A stretch of DNA of 36,640 nt from a bacterium (lineage in GTDB: Bacteria; Krumholzibacteriota; Krumholzibacteriia; LZORAL124-64-63): assembly GCA_003353795.1 (NCBI GenBank), contig PIVY01000030.1:1-36640 (forward strand), in the 5' to 3' direction. Each line of letters starts with the position of its first letter. The first letter of the stretch is position 1. Positions 33,612 through 36,640 of the stretch are shown in pieces. Position numbers and translations under genes: made by a program. Under the pieces are notes generated by a model. That model did no database searches and had not been told where the DNA came from. It worked only from the letters and a program-made list of their open reading frames with translations.

Positions 33612-34682
33612 CTACCGGTACAAAGACTTGACGTCGGTCCAGCTGGCTGCCTCCACGGCCACCGGTCCGCTTTCCAGGCCGGTCAACCACAGCAGGTAGT
33701 CGAACTCGTAAGGCGTCACACCCGTCGGCGATCCGAAGGTTTGCGGGCCGACCCAGATCCAGGCCACCGTGCCGACCTCGCCGGTGATGGTCATGGTGCC
33801 GGGCAGGCAGGCGCCGATGGACACGATCTGCAAGATGCCGACAGTAGCGCAGTCCTGCGGACCGAGCTCGAACAGGTACGACGGCTGCTCGGCGTCGGCC
33901 TCGATCTCGATCATGCCGGTGGAGCCGAAGACGACTTCGAACCAGTCGGTGTCCCGGAGATTCGCACCGCCATCGTGGTACCAACCGGAGACTCCGTGGA
34001 AGACGAGATCGCCGGTGAAGTCGCCACCGAGGAACTGCCAGGTACTTTCCGAGCATTCATCCACGAACTGGCAACCCCCGTTGTGGCAATCGAGGATACC
34101 GGTCCCGTCCACCAGAGGCGGCTCGCCCTCCTCCATGGCGCCGGGGGGCGTCACCAAGGTGCAAGGTTCCCAGCCGGCGGCGATGGTCAGCGAGTATTCG
34201 CCGCTGTCGCCGCCGAAGCCGTCGATCACCACGTAGTGGGTCACCCCGCCAGCCAGTTCGACGAAGAGTTTCGACGTGTAGTCGGAGTAGTAGTCGTCGT
34301 TGCAGATGATGAGGTTCAGGTTCTCGTCATACACGTAGACCTTGGTGTCGTAGGCCGACCCGTAGAGGTCGATGGTGACCCAATCGGTCGTCGGCAGCAT
34401 CAGGGAGTAAACCACGTCCGGCGAGATCGACCCGGTGTACGGGCAGACCTCGTCGTAGTCGTCGGTGTAGCCGACGGTGGTCCCGGTGATTTCCACGGGC
34501 AGCGTGACGAACACCGCATCGGCGATGGTGTCACCGCCCTGTCGCAGCACGTCGGCATCGGGCGGCGGCGGCGTTGCCTGGAGAACCGATTTCGCGGCGA
34601 GTCCGCGGGACAGTTGCCCGTCGAGTGCCATCGCCGGCAAAGCGACCGCGATCGCGGTGACGATCAGGAACAATCGAAGCAT
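33612..34682 (-). CDS. Secreted protein with PPC-like beta domain
   Basis: The ATG at 34682, with strong GGAGGAGGG upstream, gives 356 residues. The signal peptide MLRLFLIVTAIAVALPAMA is followed by a Pro-rich stretch (TPPPPDAD). Residues ~60-165 resemble a bacterial pre-peptidase C-terminal (PPC) beta-sandwich: GTTVGYTDDYDEVCPYTG, DVVYSLMLPTTDWVTIDLYG, YDTKVYVYDENLNLIICNDD. A second beta-rich part contains a Cys cluster (DCHNGGCQFVDEC), probably disulfide-bonded. No enzyme domain is attached, so it may be a structural or binding protein. No FlgD-like tail is seen. Confidence 0.8.
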   Translation of the reverse strand: MLRLFLIVTAIAVALPAMALDGQLSRGLAAKSVLQATPPPPDADVLRQGGDTIADAVFVTLPVEITGTTVGYTDDYDEVCPYTGSISPDVVYSLMLPTTDWVTIDLYGSAYDTKVYVYDENLNLIICNDDYYSDYTSKLFVELAGGVTHYVVIDGFGGDSGEYSLTIAAGWEPCTLVTPPGAMEEGEPPLVDGTGILDCHNGGCQFVDECSESTWQFLGGDFTGDLVFHGVSGWYHDGGANLRDTDWFEVVFGSTGMIEIEADAEQPSYLFELGPQDCATVGILQIVSIGACLPGTMTITGEVGTVAWIWVGPQTFGSPTGVTPYEFDYLLWLTGLESGPVAVEAASWTDVKSLYR

Positions 34683-34772
34683 GGAATCCCTCCTCCAGGT
34701 CAAATCCCCGAAGCGATGGACGAGGTACCAGTCTACCACCGCGGCCAGCCTCCAGAAGGGTATTGCAAATCC

Positions 34773-34867
34773 AATGCACCTCTCTCCCACCCCATCTTCC
34801 ACTCGCGAGGCCCCGACCCCACGATTCTACCACATCTTCGCCCCCCTTCGCTTCCGACCGGTCTCGG
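34773..34867 (-). repeat. Direct repeat copy A, upstream of the PPC-like gene
   Basis: A 95-nt segment that recurs at 36541-36637, differing by five substitutions and a 2-nt indel. Read on the minus strand it contains TGTGGTAGAATC (34823-34834), an extended -10-like motif, and lies 91 bp before the PPC-like start codon. No gene occupies 34683-35029. Confidence 0.85.
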
Positions 34868-35029
34868 TGTCGGCCCGGACGCCGAAGACGTTGTCGCCCG
34901 ATCCGTGGCGCTTGTAGATTGCGGCCGTTTGCGGCTTCCCTTGACTGTCTGCCGAACGGCCTGGTGTTCACCTTCGGTGCGCGAAGCTCACTTTCAGGTG
35001 CACCGCCTTGTCAGGCCGCTGCACATTCT

Positions 35030-35800
35030 TCATCCCGGCACCAACGCCAGGTACGCCCCCACCGGATCCTGAACCACCGCACGTGCGTACTGCCCATCGT
35101 TCCCCCGTGTCGCCTTGATGATCTTCCCCCCTTCCTCCCGAACGCGACGAACACTCTCGGCGAGGTCGCCAACGGGGAGGCAGATCATCCAGACAGGCGG
35201 CAGACCCAGGTTCACGCCGCGCGCGTGGCGAACGCCCGCCGCCGGATTTCCGTCAGCGTCGACCATGTCGTAGTCGGCGTAACGCTCGCTTGCGTCCTCC
35301 ATCTCGACGTCCTGCACCGACCAGCCGACGACCTGTCGATAGAAGTCACGGGTTGCCGAAGCGTCGGAGACCGTGAGGTCGAGCCATGAGATGTGCCCCA
35401 CATGCGCCCCGACGCCCTCAGTTGGGGGGACCGCCTCCGCAGGAACGACGGGGATGATCCCGAACGCCGCCCCATTCGGATCGAGCAGCACTGCCCATTG
35501 GCTCTTCTCATCGTGCATGAGCTCTTTCCCGCCCAGATCGAGCGCATGCTTCACACTGGCTGCGACATCGGCGACCTGAATGTGCGGCATCCATTGGAGC
35601 GGAAGGTGATCATATTCCGCGGCGCGCGGGCCCAAGCCGACGATCGGCGTGCCCAGGTTGTTCATCAGATCCTCACGCCAAAGCGGGTTCTCACCCGTGG
35701 TGAGCACGCGTGAGTAGAAGCGCACTTCACGTTCGTGCTCGGGAACGGCGATGTCGGCGCTGAGGATTCCGCCGACGCGCGGGACAAAGGGGTCACTCAT
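35030..35800 (-). CDS. VOC-superfamily (glyoxalase-like) two-domain protein
   Basis: The ATG at 35800 starts MSDPFVPRVGGILSADIAVP and is preferred to in-frame starts at 35821 or 35911. The 256 residues contain two beta-alpha-beta-beta-beta modules, about 10-120 and 130-256. Markers are EREVRFYSRVL, HIQVADVAASVKHALDLGG, SDASATRDFYRQVVGW and VRREEGG-like turns ending in VVQDPVGAYLALVPG. Members include dioxygenases, glyoxalases and resistance proteins that bind a metal with His/Glu. The metal ligands are not all obvious here, so no reaction is assigned. It lies in the repeat-bracketed segment. Confidence 0.85.
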   Translation of the reverse strand: MSDPFVPRVGGILSADIAVPEHEREVRFYSRVLTTGENPLWREDLMNNLGTPIVGLGPRAAEYDHLPLQWMPHIQVADVAASVKHALDLGGKELMHDEKSQWAVLLDPNGAAFGIIPVVPAEAVPPTEGVGAHVGHISWLDLTVSDASATRDFYRQVVGWSVQDVEMEDASERYADYDMVDADGNPAAGVRHARGVNLGLPPVWMICLPVGDLAESVRRVREEGGKIIKATRGNDGQYARAVVQDPVGAYLALVPG

Positions 35801-35998
35801 GGTTCGCGTCCTGGTTGACATCACATTGACTGGCGCATGAAAGCTCACTTGCGGGACATCGTAGTTCACATGCCTCGTAATCGCGGCAACGATCTCGAAG
35901 CTGCGGCGCAAGACATTCTCGAAGAGACGTGTCGGGTGAGCCGACTGCTCGAAGCGCCTATTGGGGAGCCGTGTGGATAGACGGAGGCGCCCGCTCCG

Positions 35999-36394
35999 CT
36001 ACTTGAAGGTTTGCGTCTTCAGGAGCTCGCCCGCCTCATCATAAACCTTCCAGGTGCCCCTCTTCTTGCCGTGTTCGAAGCGACCTTCGTCCCAGAGTTG
36101 GCCATTGGCATGGTATCGCTTCCATACACCGTGCTTCTGCTCTTCATCGTCGAAGCCGCCCGTCGCCCGCGGTTCGCCAGTCTTGAAGAACCACTTCCAC
36201 CGACCAACGATCTTACCGTCCTCGAAGCTGCCGGAGGACTGCATCTGGCCATTGTTGAGAAAGTACTTCCACTTTCCTGATTTCTTTCCGTTGTCGAACT
36301 CACCCTGGCAAGAGACGAGGCCGTTCTTGAAGAACAGCTTGAAGGGGCCGTTTTTAGGATTGCCGTCTTCATCGATTCCAGGGATGTCTTTCAT
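35999..36394 (-). CDS. MORN/YwqK-like repeat protein
   Basis: The 131-residue protein is built of about five 22-24-residue repeats of the type GxWKxYxxNGQLxxxGxFxxGKxxG (for example GKWKYFLNNGQM, GRWKWFFKTGEP, GVWKRYHANGQL, GTWKVYDEAGEL). This is the MORN_2 pattern found in the protein family annotated as YwqK-type antitoxins. No signal peptide and no partner toxin is seen. It is short, possibly a fragment of a longer repeat protein. It starts with MKDIPGIDEDGNPKNG. Codon use looks less GC-biased than in the neighbours. Confidence 0.8.
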   Translation of the reverse strand: MKDIPGIDEDGNPKNGPFKLFFKNGLVSCQGEFDNGKKSGKWKYFLNNGQMQSSGSFEDGKIVGRWKWFFKTGEPRATGGFDDEEQKHGVWKRYHANGQLWDEGRFEHGKKRGTWKVYDEAGELLKTQTFK

Positions 36395-36540
36395 TAGGTC
36401 TCGTTCCTGGTTGGTACATCTATCAAGAAGTGAGCTTCCTCCGGTTTGATGGACACCGGGGGAAGGTCAGGCGGCTGTCTGGGCGCGGGCGACCCGCCGC
36501 TGCGCGGAGATCCTGAGCCTGGCCGGGGTATAGGTAATTC

Positions 36541-36637
36541 AATGCACCTCTCTCACACCCCATCTTCCACTCGCGAGGTCCCGATCCCAAGATTTTACCA
36601 CATCTTCGCTCCCCCCTTCGCTTCCGACCGGTCTCGG
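36541..36637 (-). repeat. Direct repeat copy B, upstream of the MORN-like gene
   Basis: A 97-nt copy of the element at 34773, reaching almost to the window end, so its true limit is unknown. On the minus strand it carries TGTGGTAAAATC, a closer -10 match than copy A. It lies 147 bp before the MORN-like start codon. Confidence 0.85.
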
Positions 36638-36640
36638 CGG

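Noticed and set aside
34930-35029. Possible integron attC site after the VOC gene
   Set aside because: GCCTGAC and GTTCGGC on the minus strand recall attC core sites, but neither matches RYYYAAC/GTTRRRY and they do not pair well. No integrase is in the window.

Overview
The window is GC-rich, densely packed bacterial chromosome. The first, edge-cut gene ends in a FlgD-like Ig 'PNPFNP' C-terminal domain. Such domains are common on secreted proteins of Krumholzibacteriota/Eisenbacteria-type and other FCB-group lineages. With the TSP3/OmpA outer-membrane protein, this suggests a Gram-negative, probably uncultured member of that assemblage; the placement is inference only.

Layout. (1) 1-1367: tail of a secreted BNR/sialidase-like protein. 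(2) 1451-15170: a surface-polysaccharide locus on both strands. It holds an asparagine-synthetase-like amidotransferase lacking the usual Cys2, two sulfotransferases, a hexapeptide acyltransferase, two CapK/PaaK-like adenylate-forming enzymes, a GT-B and a GT-A glycosyltransferase, a flippase, an O-antigen ligase/polymerase-type membrane protein and a sugar-transfer-associated ATP-grasp enzyme. It looks like a machine for making, sulfating or acylating, flipping and ligating an exported glycan. (3) 15764-16966: a secreted protein of unknown function, closed by a perfect 15-bp terminator hairpin. (4) 17134-19249: an MsbA-like ABC exporter followed by a 48-codon gene not previously marked as a gene. 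That small gene has a near-consensus promoter, a strong ribosome-binding site, a YxxPxL leader motif and a 12-bp terminator. I read it as a lasso-type or other RiPP precursor, and it is the most interesting item here.

(5) 19293-22575, minus: haem biosynthesis operon hemC-hemB-hemL, without hemD. (6) 22753-24240: OmpA-family protein with calcium-binding TSP3 repeats. Between its stop codon and the convergent next stop lies a 40-nt-arm inverted repeat that fills the whole gap. (7) 24344-28903, minus: tyrS, then a glycosyltransferase, a polysaccharide deacetylase and a FemAB/CelD-like acyltransferase. The last three overlap by 4 nt at each junction. (8) 29010-31799, plus: a third CapK-like enzyme and a MATE transporter, ended by tandem hairpins. 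(9) 32021-34682, minus: SRPBCC protein, DUF5995-like protein and a secreted PPC-like protein. (10) 34683-36640: accessory-looking segment with a VOC (glyoxalase-like) gene and a MORN/YwqK-like gene, bracketed by a ~95-bp direct repeat and carrying a recurrent 10-mer in each intergenic gap.

No tRNA, rRNA, CRISPR array, transposase or integrase was recognised. Promoter calls rest on hexamer matching by eye and are weak, except the one before the small peptide gene.
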